From Blasia pusilla (lineage: Eukaryota > Marchantiophyta > Marchantiopsida > Blasiales), in NCBI GenBank assembly GCA_050084515.1, contig CM114272.1, positions 51,522,001-51,586,000 of the forward strand: a stretch of 64,000 bases of DNA, written 5' to 3'. The notes beneath the pieces were generated by a model that saw nothing but the letters and a program-made list of their open reading frames with translations, was not told where the DNA came from and did no database searches. Of the stretch, positions 20,337 through 30,286 are shown piece after piece; positions within the stretch are counted from its first letter, which is position 1; every line of letters starts with the position of its first letter. Both the position numbers and the translations under genes were made by a program.

Positions 20337-20561
20337 GTGCGTAATTATGCGCCATGTCATCTTCCAAATGTGGATGGTACTGTTGACCCAAGCTTAGCCA
20401 TGATACGTGCTAGCTTGAGGTGTATGTTGTGTGGGTCTGCTGGTAACGCAACCCATATGTTAGTGTGTGATCGATGTTCTAGGGGTTGGCACATGATGTG
20501 TTTGACTCCATGTATGGATGCTGTTCCTACTAGAAGGTGGGTTTATCCTCGATGTACTTAG
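20337..20561 (+). CDS. MT1a PHD-finger module at the end of Pol
   Basis: Residues 29-73 read C29-x2-C32, C44-x2-C47, H52-x2-C55, then W68 and C73, with WHMMC in the middle. This is the C4HC3 pattern of PHD fingers, including the Trp before the last Cys pair. Cys 7 of the pattern is Tyr here (WVYPRC) but Cys in MT1b and MT2b (WVCPRC, WMCPKC). PHD fingers bind histone H3 tails. Upstream is a conserved CAPCHLPNVDGTVDPSL segment present in all four copies. The start shown is just the first Met after a stop; the module was part of the integrase polyprotein. Confidence 0.8.
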   Translation: MRNYAPCHLPNVDGTVDPSLAMIRASLRCMLCGSAGNATHMLVCDRCSRGWHMMCLTPCMDAVPTRRWVYPRCT

Positions 20562-20710
20562 GAGGGGTAGATGACTTGATCTTTGTATGGTATGGATTAC
20601 AGATGTGCGACTAACGATGGGGCAACCTACCACTCGACCTTCTAATTCGTGCACCCACAAAGGTGTATAGCATGTAGTAGATGTAAAGGGCTATCTGGGA
20701 GTTAGAGGGA
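20562..20710 (+). other. MT1a 3' untranslated segment
   Basis: About 150 bp without coding between the PHD finger and the polypurine region. Short blocks such as GCGACTAACGA and TATCTGG(G)AGTTAGAGGGA are shared with MT2a and MT2b despite the divergence of the families, suggesting a conserved RNA function. Confidence 0.45.
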
Positions 20711-20735
20711 CCTAACCGCCAGTTAGGGGGGTGAG
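20711..20735 (+). promoter_or_regulatory. MT1a inverted repeat and polypurine tract
   Basis: CCTAACCGCCAGTTAGG (20,711-20,727) forms a 6-bp stem with a 5-nt loop and merges into the purine-rich TTAGGGGGGTGAG that ends where block A starts. A purine tract directly before the 3' repeat is the primer for plus-strand synthesis. Confidence 0.65.
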
Positions 20736-20840
20736 TTGTGGTACACTTGTGTTTGTGGATGCTCTCGTCTATGTTATGTATGTAGGTGAGTATGGTATGT
20801 CAACGATGTATGTTGTATGACGATATGGATTCACAGGACA
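20736..20840 (+). repeat. MT1a internal block A
   Basis: 105 bp, starting TTGTGGTACACTTG and ending CACAGGACA. Repeated at 21,212-21,316. Followed by two bases (GT) and then block B. Contains TATG-rich repeats. Confidence 0.85.
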
Positions 20841-20842
20841 GT

Positions 20843-21211
20843 TGTCATGACCATATGGATTATGTCGTAGAGTATAGTGTGCTAGTAGAAGCCATACCTT
20901 ATGTAGGGCCATAGTGTCTAGGTAGAGATGTGGTTTCATACATAGGGTTGGGGGTTACTCCGTTCAGAGTGACTTTTTGAGTAGGGCCCGCTCTTAGGTT
21001 GGATGATATAGTGTGGAGTGCACTCAAAGAATAGTTAGTTCTTTGAGTTGAGCCTGTTGCATTGGGAGTTAGCCTTGGTAGTGAGTAGAGCTCTTGGTTA
21101 TGGTGGTTCCTGCAAGCTTTGACCTAGATTCTCCCATCGTGGAGTGGGTTTGGCTCGATTGTATGTGATTCTATACGTGTTTTATGACAGTAGGTCTTTC
21201 ACGGATTTTAG
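20843..21211 (+). repeat. MT1a 3' block B
   Basis: 369 bp, starting TGTCATGACC, matching the 5' block at 11,689-12,056 throughout, including the presumed promoter and start region. Lies between two copies of block A. Confidence 0.85.
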
Positions 21212-21316
21212 TTGTGGTACACTTGTGTTTGTGGATGCTCTCGTCTATGTTATGTATATAGGTGAGTATGTTATATCAGCGATGTATGTTGTATGACAAT
21301 GTGGATTCGCATGACA
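21212..21316 (+). repeat. MT1a terminal block A
   Basis: 105 bp, the same length as the internal copy, ending GCATGACA at the TCAT target-site duplication. There is no copy of A at the 5' end of the element. Confidence 0.85.
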
Positions 21317-21605
21317 TCATAAACAAGTTCTTAATAAGGCTTCGTTGTATTTTCCAAGCTTTGCTCTTAGTCTTTAGACTTCGTTACCGCATTTCCCTCT
21401 CCTCTAAGGCAAATCCTTGATCTTCCACCTCTCTGCCTTGTCCTAGGAGCTTTGTGATCCATTTCAATATTACTCATTCTTCCAATTCACAAACATAGTA
21501 TCTAAAACAGTCTTGTATATACAACCTTTACTTCATAGAGTCTTCATTCCTTGAATCAAAATGTATAAATCTCTAAAAGTACAAAATTATGGGTATCACA
21601 TGCTG

Positions 21606-22268
21606 CACCAAGAGATTATCAATTTGACTATTGTTAGAGGTATGGTCATACACGCGCCAGGTGTTTTAGTTTACACCCTGAGTTACGTCCGGACCGAGGG
21701 TGAGAGAGGGCACGAGAGCGAGTAGCCGGTCTGGGTGGGCCTAGAGATCTTGCATTAGGTGGTCCCGTTGGGGGACGAGGAGCTCGAGTTGCCCGAGAGG
21801 GTGGTGGAGCTGCCCGTGGAGGAGGTAGAGTCCCACCACCTAGACGCGTTGAGGGAGACTCTGAGCATGAGGCTAAGATGGCTGCTCAAATACAATAGCT
21901 CCATGAGCAGATTTCCGCTATGGCATTGAGGTTACCCGATGCCGCATCCATGGCATCGACATCATATGGAGTAGCCAGAGATATGGAGGATCTTGGTTGG
22001 ATGTGCGGGGTTTCCTAGATGGAGGCCACTTCAATTGTGATGCGTGGAGTAGCCACAGAGTTGGATCCACAACAAGGAGAAGCCAGGAAATAGACTACGC
22101 AGAGGAGGTGATGGACTTGCCCTTGGAGCGGATGCTAGGATGGTGGAGATGCCCGCTAGACCCACGATAGAGCGTGCCATGGTTTCTCTTGATATTGTGT
22201 TGCTGGATAACCAAGGAGAGGTCTTCCAGTTGGTGAGTCCTGGAGGTAGAGCTTTTAGTCCGTAACGT
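21606..22268 (+). pseudogene. MT2a Gag tail and linker
   Basis: Coding resumes after the solo LTR and is colinear with MT2b 34,600-35,580. A zinc-knuckle remnant (RYGHTRARC in MT2b) is just legible near 21,640-21,670, followed by an Arg/Glu-rich linker and the segment leading to the protease (DNQGEVFQLVSPGGRAFSP, about 22,208-22,263). Many stops. Cut at 22,268 by the next insertion. Confidence 0.55.
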
Positions 22269-23585
22269 TGTTGTATAGTAAAATCAGCCAGTGTGTAAAC
22301 TCCTTCCTCATTAAGTATTAGATAGAATTTTATTAGTATTAAATAAATTAGCTTAGGAAAAGGAAATTCCCATGTTTAAACCTCTTTATGGTGCCTCTTT
22401 TATACGGGCCCAACTTTAGGAAAAGAGGTTATAAATAAAACGTAACTTTATAAAAGTAAAGTACTAAGGTTGATGCTTTAATGAAAAGCAAAAGTAGTCT
22501 TGGTTGGTGGCTAGGTTAGTTGGGGTAATTTGGAAAATATCAAGTGGATAAAAGAGGATATTTTGGAAGAGATAAGAGGAAATTTACTTGTGTCAAAATG
22601 TGATTGGCTAAGCCTTGAGAGGAAGCCACATGACACAAGATAAGATTAGCTCTATTTCGTCCTCTTGTGGATCCCTTGTGAGTACATAAAAAAGAAAGAT
22701 CTTTAAGGGTTCATCACCTTCTATTCCACATCTTGAGATCTTGAGATGTGGAATAGAAGTACATCTTGAGGATCTCGTGTCACTCTTGAGTGTATGGTTT
22801 TGGGATTGCTTACTCTTCCAATGAGAGTGGATTACCCATCTTGGGAGAGTAACTTGACCATGGTCTATTCTTCAAGAAGTTTCTAGAGTGTGGTGTGTTT
22901 GTGGAGATGAGAGATTTGTTACCTTAGAAGAGTTTAGTCATACTAAAATAGTGAATGTTTTGGCCTTTTACTTTCCCGATGAGACTGGATTACCCCTCTT
23001 GGGAGAATAATTCCGCCAAAATCCATTCTTGAGGAGAGTAGAGAATTTCGGTCAAGCATGGATAGGGATGGAGCACGAGCTGTGCCTGACTTTCCTTTCC
23101 TCAATCCATACCATATCAAGGTACTCTTTGTTGATAGACACTGGTTCACTCGCTATTTAGTTTATCACTTTGGGGAGGCATTCATGAATCAGGTCATTCA
23201 ATCTCCAACTCCGGTGATCCTTCCTATCGTCACATATGGAAGGACATCGGATTGTACTTTGTATGCCCTTATATAGTGATCCATGGACGTCAATAGGCCT
23301 CCTCAAGTAGGGTTTAACACTAGTTGTGCTATCTTCCTCGTGTACAAGCGTAAAGTAGTTTATAGGGATTTTATAGTTAGGAATTTTGGGGTCCGATTTT
23401 GCGAAGAAATGACCCTAAACGTCTGGGCACTTCCATTTGTAATACCTATCGTGAGAAAATGGAGAGTATACATAATAATTTTGTATTGAAAAAGGAGAAC
23501 TCCTTAGAGAGTTCACCTTGCATCGATCACGTCTGCCGCAGCTAGAAGGCCTGACCTTACTCGAAGAAAGACTCTCGACATGACA
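22269..23585. mobile_element. 1.3-kb TG...CA insertion in MT2a, probable solo LTR
   Basis: The unit starts TGTTGTATAG and ends CTCGACATGACA. It interrupts the protease coding exactly where MT2b is continuous (GTCCGCAACG/CGTC). Flanks ACGT and ACGC differ at one base and fit a 4-bp duplication with a C-to-T change. Two short open stretches (23,058-23,276 and 23,283-23,489) show no recognisable domain. Solo LTR is the simplest reading. Confidence 0.6.
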
Positions 23586-23589
23586 ACGC

Positions 23590-23952
23590 GTCTTGTTGGA
23601 TTCAGTAGGGCAACCCTTGATGTTGGGGAAAGCGTCATTAAGAGGATTGGGCTTGATGAGAGCCGATGTGGAGCGTTTTCCATTCTAGATACAGACATCC
23701 TTGGGTGGAGCGAGTACCACACAGTATATCATCCAACAGGAGGTTGTGGTGAGGATTCGCCTTGGACATCCTAGAGATGAGTCCGTGGTGCGAGCCAAGG
23801 CAATAGTGACTGATGCAAAGTCCTATGACGTTTTGGTTGGTGGAGCAGTGTTACACCGGATGGGGTTTTCCTTTGATTATTGGGAGGAGTCAACGTCCTA
23901 CAGACTAGGATGGCAGTTAGGTGATGGGCGCCTTAGCTCATTACCCGTGTGA
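23590..23952 (+). pseudogene. MT2a protease region
   Basis: The frame reads VLLDSVGQPLMLGKAS at about 23,593-23,640, a damaged DSG active-site motif followed by the MLGKA block shared with MT1a. Downstream AKSYDVLVGGAVLHRMGFSF and the DYWEESTSYRLGWQ segment are the conserved end of the protease domain. A frame change occurs between the two halves. The linker to the methyltransferase starts at about 23,953. Confidence 0.65.
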
Positions 23953-23964
23953 TTCACAGATGTA

Positions 23965-25390
23965 GTGATCAAGCGACGACCAAGAGAGATGGCGACCTTA
24001 GCAGCATTTAGCAGTGCCATCACTTGGCCTAGTGATTTGATTGAGGGACATGTCCATGAAGAGGATACTCCCGTTCCTAACATTTCTATGGAGAGGAGTG
24101 TCATGGTAGCCGCATCAGTCCGTGGAGGAGAGGTGCCGCTTTGGGGCTCGACTGAGGAGCTTCGACGCTTAGCCACTGAGCATGTGCAAATTGCATGGAG
24201 CAAGATGCTTGCACTACAGTGTGATGGATCAGAGGAACCCCATGTAGGCAAGAGTGCTGTTGTGACCCCTTTGGACACCATCCCGATTGTGTGGTGCATC
24301 CCAGAGGAGGGTATTTGGGTGTTGGATCTCTTTGGAGGGATCAACACTCAGTTAGCTGTTGTTTTGCACCCTGGAGTGTGCGTGCAACAGTACCTATATG
24401 TGGAGATTGATGATGTTGGGAGGCACGCTTCACTTCACCATGTGGCATTGTTACGCTTCCGTTTTCCCGACTTTTTGTCTGCGTCCGCCATTCAGGATCA
24501 CCAGAGTTCCCTACAAAGGGACCTTTCATTGTTGGGAACGCAGGACTTGGAGCGGGTAGAGACCATAGATTTGGTCATTGCTGGTTGGTCATGTTAGGGC
24601 CAATCAAGTGCTGTACGAGATAGCGGATTAGCTGACACTCGGTCCATGTTGTTTTGGGAGATGATGCGGATCTTGCAACATTTTCAGCAACATCAACATC
24701 GTTCTCCAACATCAGCCTCGTTCTTCAACATACATTTTGGAGAACGTGCCAATTTTGGGCGATTCAAGGTCCCGTGTGGTGATGAGTGCGCATCAGGTGC
24801 GCGCATGGATTGGCCCGACAGTGTTGTTAGATGCGGCGAGTGTAAGTTCTAGAGCATACCGATCGCGTCTTTGGTGGACCAACTTGGTACCACATGAGGT
24901 ATTACGGAGGGCTTATGCAAGAGTGGAGCATCCCTCCGATTTGTTGGTGGATTCTATATTGGATTCGGGCCGTCAATCATAGGCAGTGAGGCATGATGAT
25001 GGATCTTCGTCGTTGACTATGGTCAATAGGATTGGCATGCCACGAGCAGCGTTTCCCACATTGGTGAGTTTTCCCGCTTCCTATGCATTCAAGGAGGCCG
25101 GACCTGGCTTGGTTTGGGATGACCAGGTACAGAGGTTGGTGGAGCCCAACGCCGATGAGCGAGAGCAAGTGATGGGATTCCTCACAGGAGTGACGGAAGT
25201 ACCATCACTATCGGAGACATCACGACGTCATGTCTTGGGTCAGGCGATAGACTTGAACTGCTTGACATGGATTTTTAGCTTAGGAGTAGTTGAGCAACGT
25301 CGTTTGAGGATGCGACAGATCACAAAAGTTGTGTTGGTGAGCCCCATGCCTATCGAGACGGTTGAGGCAAAGGTTGGGGGCGAGACCTGA
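23965..25390 (+). pseudogene. MT2a C5-cytosine DNA methyltransferase, inactivated
   Basis: Three adjacent open pieces carry a complete but dead enzyme. The first (23,965-24,597) has motif I VLDLFGGINTQ and ends in DLVIAGWSC followed by TAG: the catalytic PCQ has become SC-stop through two C-to-T changes. The second (24,737-24,982) begins ENVPILGDSRSRV (motif VI) and has SRLWWTNL. The third (24,986-25,390) has ERExxMGF and RRHVLGQAIDLNCLTW. The gap around 24,598-24,736 contains a partial duplication of the motif VI approach (two copies of a CAACATC..CTCCAACATCAG unit). Placement between protease and RT equals MT1a. Confidence 0.85.
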
Positions 25391-25560
25391 GGAGATCGAC
25401 ACACCAAGGGTGATCGGGAGAGACACCCTTGGACTTCTTGGGATGTTTTGCAAGTACGCCAGGAGATGATAGCCACAACATCAAGCGTGGTTCCAAAAAC
25501 TGCATTTGGAGATGAGAGTTCTATTTTCCGAGATGGGGTTGCACCATAGCAACCACCGAG

Positions 25561-26604
25561 ATCTACGCCGGAGAGTCCTACCGTAGTCACGATGGAGACT
25601 TGGGAGCCAGATATGGGCCCTAAGTTGACAAGAGGAGAGCTGCGTCAGATACACTAGTGCCTTAGGAGTTATAGGACTTGTTTTGCATTTAGTATGCATC
25701 ATTTGGGTACGCTGAAGGGTCCAGGGATCCGCATTGAGTTGTCGAGTGACACACCGATCTTTCGACGACCCTACAGGTATAATGACATGGAGAGGGCTCT
25801 GATTCAGAGTAGGATCCAGAACTTGGTTGGAGCAAGACTAGTCGAGATGTCGCATGGAGAGTATGCATCTGCCACTATCATGCCCGCCAAGAAGGATGTG
25901 CATGGCAACTAGACGGATAGGCGAATGTGTGGAGATTACCGACCTATCAATCGGCAGACGAAGTCTGATAGGTATGCCATGCCCATCCTTGAGGAGATCT
26001 TTAATGCAATTGGGCATGCAAAGGTCTTCAGTTCATTGGATTTGCGAGCCATTTACCATCAGTTGCCTATCAGATTGGAGGATAGGTAGAAGACGCTATT
26101 TCGGGGCATCGATCCTCCTGGGAAGAATTGTTTGTACGAGTGGCGGTTCTTACCATTCAGGTTAAAGAACGCCCCGGCTGAGTTTCATAGGGTTATGGAT
26201 AGGATCTTGGTAGGTCTAGATTCTGCTAGGTGTTATATTGATGACATCGTAGTCTTTAGCGCCACGGATGAGAAGCATGAGCTACATCTAGAGGAGGTGT
26301 TTTGACGATTGCAATTACATGGGCTAAAGCTACATCCAGGCAAGTGCAAGTTCTTCTACGACCAGATTGAGTGCTTGGGTCATACGATATACCCTGGGGG
26401 CCTTGGTGTGCAATAGACGAAGGTAGAGGCTATTTCACGCATTCCACGTCCTACATATGTGAGTCAAGTTCGTGCATTCATGGGATTGGCAAACTTGTAT
26501 CGATGGTACGTCAAGGGTTTGAGCTTGATTGCGAAGCCTCTAACCTTGATAACCAAGGTGATCAGGAGTGGCAGTGGGGGGATGAGCAAGAGAGAGCATT
26601 TTAG
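25561..26604 (+). pseudogene. MT2a reverse transcriptase
   Basis: Segments in order: PGIRIELSSDTPIFRRPYRY, YASATIMPAKKDVHGN then TAG (from CAG or TGG in context), FSSLDLRAIYHQLPI (motif A), FLPFRLKNAPAEF, and RCYIDDIVVFSA at about 26,230 with the YIDD active site intact. TAG and TGA stops at 25,910, 26,086, 26,303, 26,414 and 26,602 break the frame. All flank codons agree with the functional copies, so these are point mutations. Confidence 0.8.
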
Positions 26605-27327
26605 ATGGTCAAGGATAGATTGATGTCTGCGCCCATATTGAGGAGATCGATCAGGGGGCGTCTTTTCCAGTTGCATACCGATTGGAGCATGTTGGGACTT
26701 GGAGCCGTGCTTACCCAACATGACGATGATGGTAGAGAGTTCGTGGTGGCTTATGCTAGTCGCTCGAACAATGTTGCAGAGGTAAAGTATAGCTCGTATG
26801 AGGGTGAGTGCTTGGCTGTAGTGTGGGCTGTCGCACATTTCAGATGTTATCTATTCGGCAATCCCTTTACCATCATGACTGATCATGAGCCACTTAAGTG
26901 GTTGATGGAGTCCGACAAGATTACAGGGAAGCTTGCAAGGTGGGTTCTTTTGTTGCAGGAGTATGACTTCTAGATGGTGCATAGACCTGGGACACTCAAC
27001 CAGGATGCAGATGGTTTGAGCCGTAACTCATGCTTGAGTCAGCGAGATGCGACTGGAGCACGTTGGCATGGTGAGAGTGATGAGGAGTTGGTTCCAGGAT
27101 GGCATGCGTCAGCCTATTTGGGCTTGTTGGCTATGGAGAGCCAGATTGTTGAGACTTTGATGGTGAGGTCTGATGGAGAGTCCTTAGATCCAAAGGCCGG
27201 TGAGGAGACGACAGTTGGCCGAGACATTCATGACGATAAAGCAGTCTTGGAGTACCTGCGTACTCCAAGCATCGCGAGCAGAATGGGTGCTAGAGAGCGG
27301 GATCGGATCCTACAGCGAGCCAGATGA
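26605..27327 (+). pseudogene. MT2a RNase H and connector
   Basis: FQLHTDWSMLGLGAVLTQ, SSYEGECLAVVWAVAHFR and FTIMTDHEPLKWLME are the Asp, Glu and Asp blocks of RT-associated RNase H; LNQDADGLSRN holds the last Asp. Only one stop (26,971) lies between them. The following 27,050-27,327 segment links to the integrase and contains a conserved WHASAYLGLL and IHDDKAVLEYLRT. Confidence 0.8.
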
Positions 27328-28176
27328 TTTCAATGGGAGGGCACACATATGTTGCGAGTGTGGGAGGATGGTAGAGTGCATGTAGTACCTCATCCTTTGT
27401 AGAGAGCACGTTTGGTCAGTCATGCCCACAAGGAGTTGGGTCATTTTGGAGTGAAGTGGACGTACAACTTGCTCTAGATTTAGTATTGGTGGCGAGGCAT
27501 GCAGAGTGACGTTCAGCAGTTTGTTGCCAGATGTATGGTGTGTGATCGAGTCTGAGCATCGTTCAATGCTCCAACTCCACAGTTGCATCTCCTTCCGATC
27601 ATGGGTTTAGGTTATAGATGGAGCTTGGATTTTGCAGGACCTTTGCCTTTGACGGAGCGCCATAGTCGTTATGTGTTGGTGATGGTCGAGCACTTCTCAA
27701 AGTGCATAGAGTTGGTTGCATTTCCTGACAAAGCGAGTGAGGGAGTAGCGTAAGCCTTCCTAGATCAAATGTTGAGTCATTACATTGCACCAACTGAGGT
27801 GTTGACAGACGAGGGTACAGATTTCCGGGAGTTTTAGGCCTTGTGTGATCTGGCACTAATCGACCACCACACTACTTCGCGAGATCATCATGAGGCGGAT
27901 GGACTAGCGGAGCGGATTGTGCAGACGGTGAAGAGAGGATTACGCAAGTATAGCTTGCAGAGAGGTCACCTAAGAGATTGGGACCTTCAGGTACCGCCGT
28001 TGTTGGCAATGAGATACAGATTCAGCAGGCAGACATCCTTAATGTCTTTCTCACCGTACTTGTTGTTTTATGGCCGAGAGCCAAATTTACCTGCGGCCAT
28101 TCGTTGAGATACTGGTGAGGTGTTGAACCTTGATGACATTGATGTTTGGATGCGAGCATGTTCTTAGAGGGCTGAG
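27328..28176 (+). pseudogene. MT2a integrase
   Basis: The frame reads through several stops: HKELGHFGVKW..., two TAG in the LLQIQYWW segment (both CAG in MT2b), CMVCDRV, SLDFAGPLPL, LTDEGTDF (DQGTEF in MT2b) and ADGLAERIVQTVKRGLRK with the third catalytic residue. Integrase would insert the cDNA. The copy has all three acidic positions but at least six nonsense changes. Confidence 0.75.
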
Positions 28177-28648
28177 TTGTTTCAGAGAGTGATGCCCATG
28201 GGGTTTGAGAACTTGGCGATTGTGCAACATCGGAATACGTTGAGGTATGCGACTATTCGGGAAGGTGGTTATCAACCTACTATCCGGAGGTTTCATCAGG
28301 GAGAACTTGCAGTAGACGGCACCAACGACGTTGGATGTGACTACAGGGCGCACTCTCAGTGTTGTTTGCCATCCGGTGTTCTCTTATTGGAGGGACGCGA
28401 CGCTATGGTTTGGAAGGACCATGTACATAACTGTGCACCATGTTATCTTCCAAACATTGACGATATAGTTGATCCGAGCTTAGCAATAGTTCCTATAGGC
28501 TTGCGGTGTATGTTGTGTGTTTTCGCCCGTGGTGCAACCACTATGCTAATCTGTGATGGATGTTCGAGACAATGGCATATGACATGTTTGACGCCACCTA
28601 TCACTAGGGTTCCTCAATGATGATGGATGTGTCCCAGATATAAATAGA
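28177..28648 (+). pseudogene. MT2a integrase C terminus and PHD finger
   Basis: A 147-codon open frame begins in FENLAIVQHRNTLRYATI and continues through a region with PSGVLLLEGRDAMVWKDHV, a part missing from MT1a, to CAPCYLPNIDDIVDPSL. Then CMLC, CDGC and WHMTC give the first six zinc ligands of a PHD finger. Two adjacent TGA codons (28,618-28,623) precede WMCPRY, where the last Cys is Tyr. In consensus with the other copies the PHD finger is complete. Confidence 0.75.
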
Positions 28649-28810
28649 GTAGATAGTTCTATATTTTGACTTGTATCTGTGACATGAATCACAAGAAGGC
28701 GACTAACGAGGGAACCATATGACCACCCGGTCTTCTTGCTCTTAGCATTCGAGAGATGTATGTCATGGTAGGTAGGGATATCGATAGATGGGTATCTGGA
28801 GTTAGAGGGA

Positions 28811-28834
28811 CCTAACCACCACCTAGGAGGGCGA
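28811..28834 (+). promoter_or_regulatory. MT2a inverted repeat and polypurine tract
   Basis: CCTAACCACCACCTAGG (28,811-28,827) followed by AGGGCGA up to block A. Same position and length as in the other three copies, though only four of six stem pairs remain here. Confidence 0.55.
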
Positions 28835-28961
28835 TTGGAGATATTTTGGTACTTCTTCTCTCATTTTTTAGATATCATGAGTTAGCATGGGATCATGCGT
28901 GTTTATGTGTGTGTTCGGTAACAGTGATGTATGTTGTGTAGAGATGTATATGCGCACGATA
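28835..28961 (+). repeat. MT2a internal block A
   Basis: 127 bp, TTGGAGATATTTTGG to GCGCACGATA. Followed by AT and block B. Equal in length to the terminal copy at 39,045-39,171 and to both MT2b copies. Confidence 0.85.
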
Positions 28962-28963
28962 AT

Positions 28964-29322
28964 TGTCACATCTTTTAGGATAGATCCGTGAGATGTAGTA
29001 GAGCGTCTTTGTGAGTAGTGGAGGATAGGCTCAGTAGGTCGAGGGTTACCTATTGAGGCCCCGAGAAACTTGAGAGAGCAAGTTTCCCCTTCGTTTCGGC
29101 TCATTTGGAGCCATATGGAGGAACTTACTATTTTAGGTAAGTACCATTTTGAGTATATGATTGACTTTTTTTTTTTTTTAAGTGGTCCATGACCTCCTAC
29201 ATCAGATCAAGAGCCAAGGAAGTGCCTTGGGAGCATAGGTTACCATGGAGAGAGCTTGGGAGAGGGGAGGGGTATACCTCAAACAGAGAGAGCTTGAGAG
29301 CTCATTCTCTCTTTGTTGAACT
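28964..29322 (+). repeat. MT2a 3' block B, first part
   Basis: Starts TGTCACATCTTTTAGG and runs to TTGAACT, where MT2b inserted. The second part is 38,883-39,044. A run of 13 T at about 29,166-29,178 is unique to this copy. Confidence 0.85.
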
Positions 29323-30093
29323 TGTCGTGCGCATACATATCACTACACAACATACATCATTGTCACCAAACACACACACAAACACACACGATTCCATGCT
29401 ATCTCATGGCATCCAAACAACGAGATAAGAAGTACTAAAATATCTCCAATTAAAGTAAGATCCAATTTCTCTCTACACCATCTCACACCATAGCTCTCAA
29501 AGGTGTGCACTTTCTCTCATGTCAAACCAAACCCACTCTCCTAATGAGAGGTTTGGGTTACACTCAAAGGCAAGGGACCATAACTCCGTCGCCTTATGCC
29601 AAGAGGTTCAACAAAGAGAGAATGAGCTCTCAAGCTTCCTCTCTTGGAGATATACCCCCTTCCTTCTCCCAAGCCCTCTCCATGGTAACCTACTCTTCCA
29701 AGTCATCTCCTTGGCTCTTGACCTGATGTAGGAGCTCAAGGGATACTTATAAAAAATAGAAAGTCGATCATATACTCAAAAAGGTACTTACCTAAAATAG
29801 TAAGTTTCTCAATATGGCTCCAAATGAGCCGAACCGAAGGGGAAACCTGCTCTCTCAAGTTTCCCGGGGCCTCGAGTAGGTCATCCTCGACCTACTCAGC
29901 CTGTCCTCCACTACTACAAAGATTCTCTACTAGATCTCACCGATCTATCCTAAAAGATGTGACAGTTTTCGTGCGCATATATATCTCTACACAACACATA
30001 TCGCTGTCATCGAACACACATATAAACACGCACGATCCCATGCTAACTCATGGCATTTAAACAACGAGAGAAGAAGTACCAAAATAACTCCAA
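29323..30093 (-). repeat. MT2b 3' terminus: blocks A-B-A
   Basis: Reading the minus strand: internal A 30,093-29,967 (127 bp), two spacer bases, B 29,964-29,450 (515 bp), terminal A 29,449-29,323 (127 bp). B starts TGTCACATC and the terminal A ends GCACGACA. Both A copies and B are full length, so the layout is not a truncation artefact. Confidence 0.9.
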
Positions 30094-30117
30094 TCGCCCC
30101 CCTAGCTGGTGGTTAGG
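30094..30117 (-). promoter_or_regulatory. MT2b inverted repeat and polypurine tract
   Basis: Minus strand CCTAACCACCAGCTAGG (30,117-30,101) runs into AGGGGGGCGA, which ends at block A. Five of six stem pairs are kept. Confidence 0.6.
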
Positions 30118-30286
30118 TCCCTCTAACTCCAGATACCCATCTATCGATATCCCTACCTACCACGACAAACATCTCTAGGACGCTAAGAGCAGAAAGGCCG
30201 GGTGCTCATGTGGCCCCATTGTTAGTCGCCTTCCAATCATCAATATTACAGAAAAAGTTAGAATCGAAACCTTCCTAGTATCTCCT

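Larger units (their letters stand above)
11689..21316 (+). mobile_element. MT1a: Ty3/gypsy-like retrotransposon with DNA methyltransferase and PHD finger
   Basis: MT1a is 9,628 bp, starts TGTCATGACC and ends TTCGCATGACA, and has TCAT on both sides (11,685-11,688 and 21,317-21,320). It is the most complete copy: gag, protease, a methyltransferase with all core motifs on one frame, a 763-codon RT-RNase H-integrase frame, and a PHD finger. The 5' terminus has only block B (368 bp); the 3' terminus is A (105), B (369), A (105). It is inactive: the RT active site is scrambled and the integrase glutamate is deleted. Confidence 0.9.
10731..21600. mobile_element. Solo LTR (1.24 kb) in MT2a, itself interrupted by MT1a
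   Basis: The insertion begins TGTAATGTAC and ends GGTATCACA, with TGCTG on both sides (10,726-10,730 and 21,601-21,605). Removing MT1a and its TCAT duplication leaves 1,238 bp with no coding capacity. TG...CA ends and a perfect 5-bp duplication identify a solo LTR of an unidentified retrotransposon. Bases 10,731-11,688 and 21,321-21,600 are its two halves. The short open stretch at 11,593-11,880 runs across the MT1a border and is not a gene. Confidence 0.8.
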
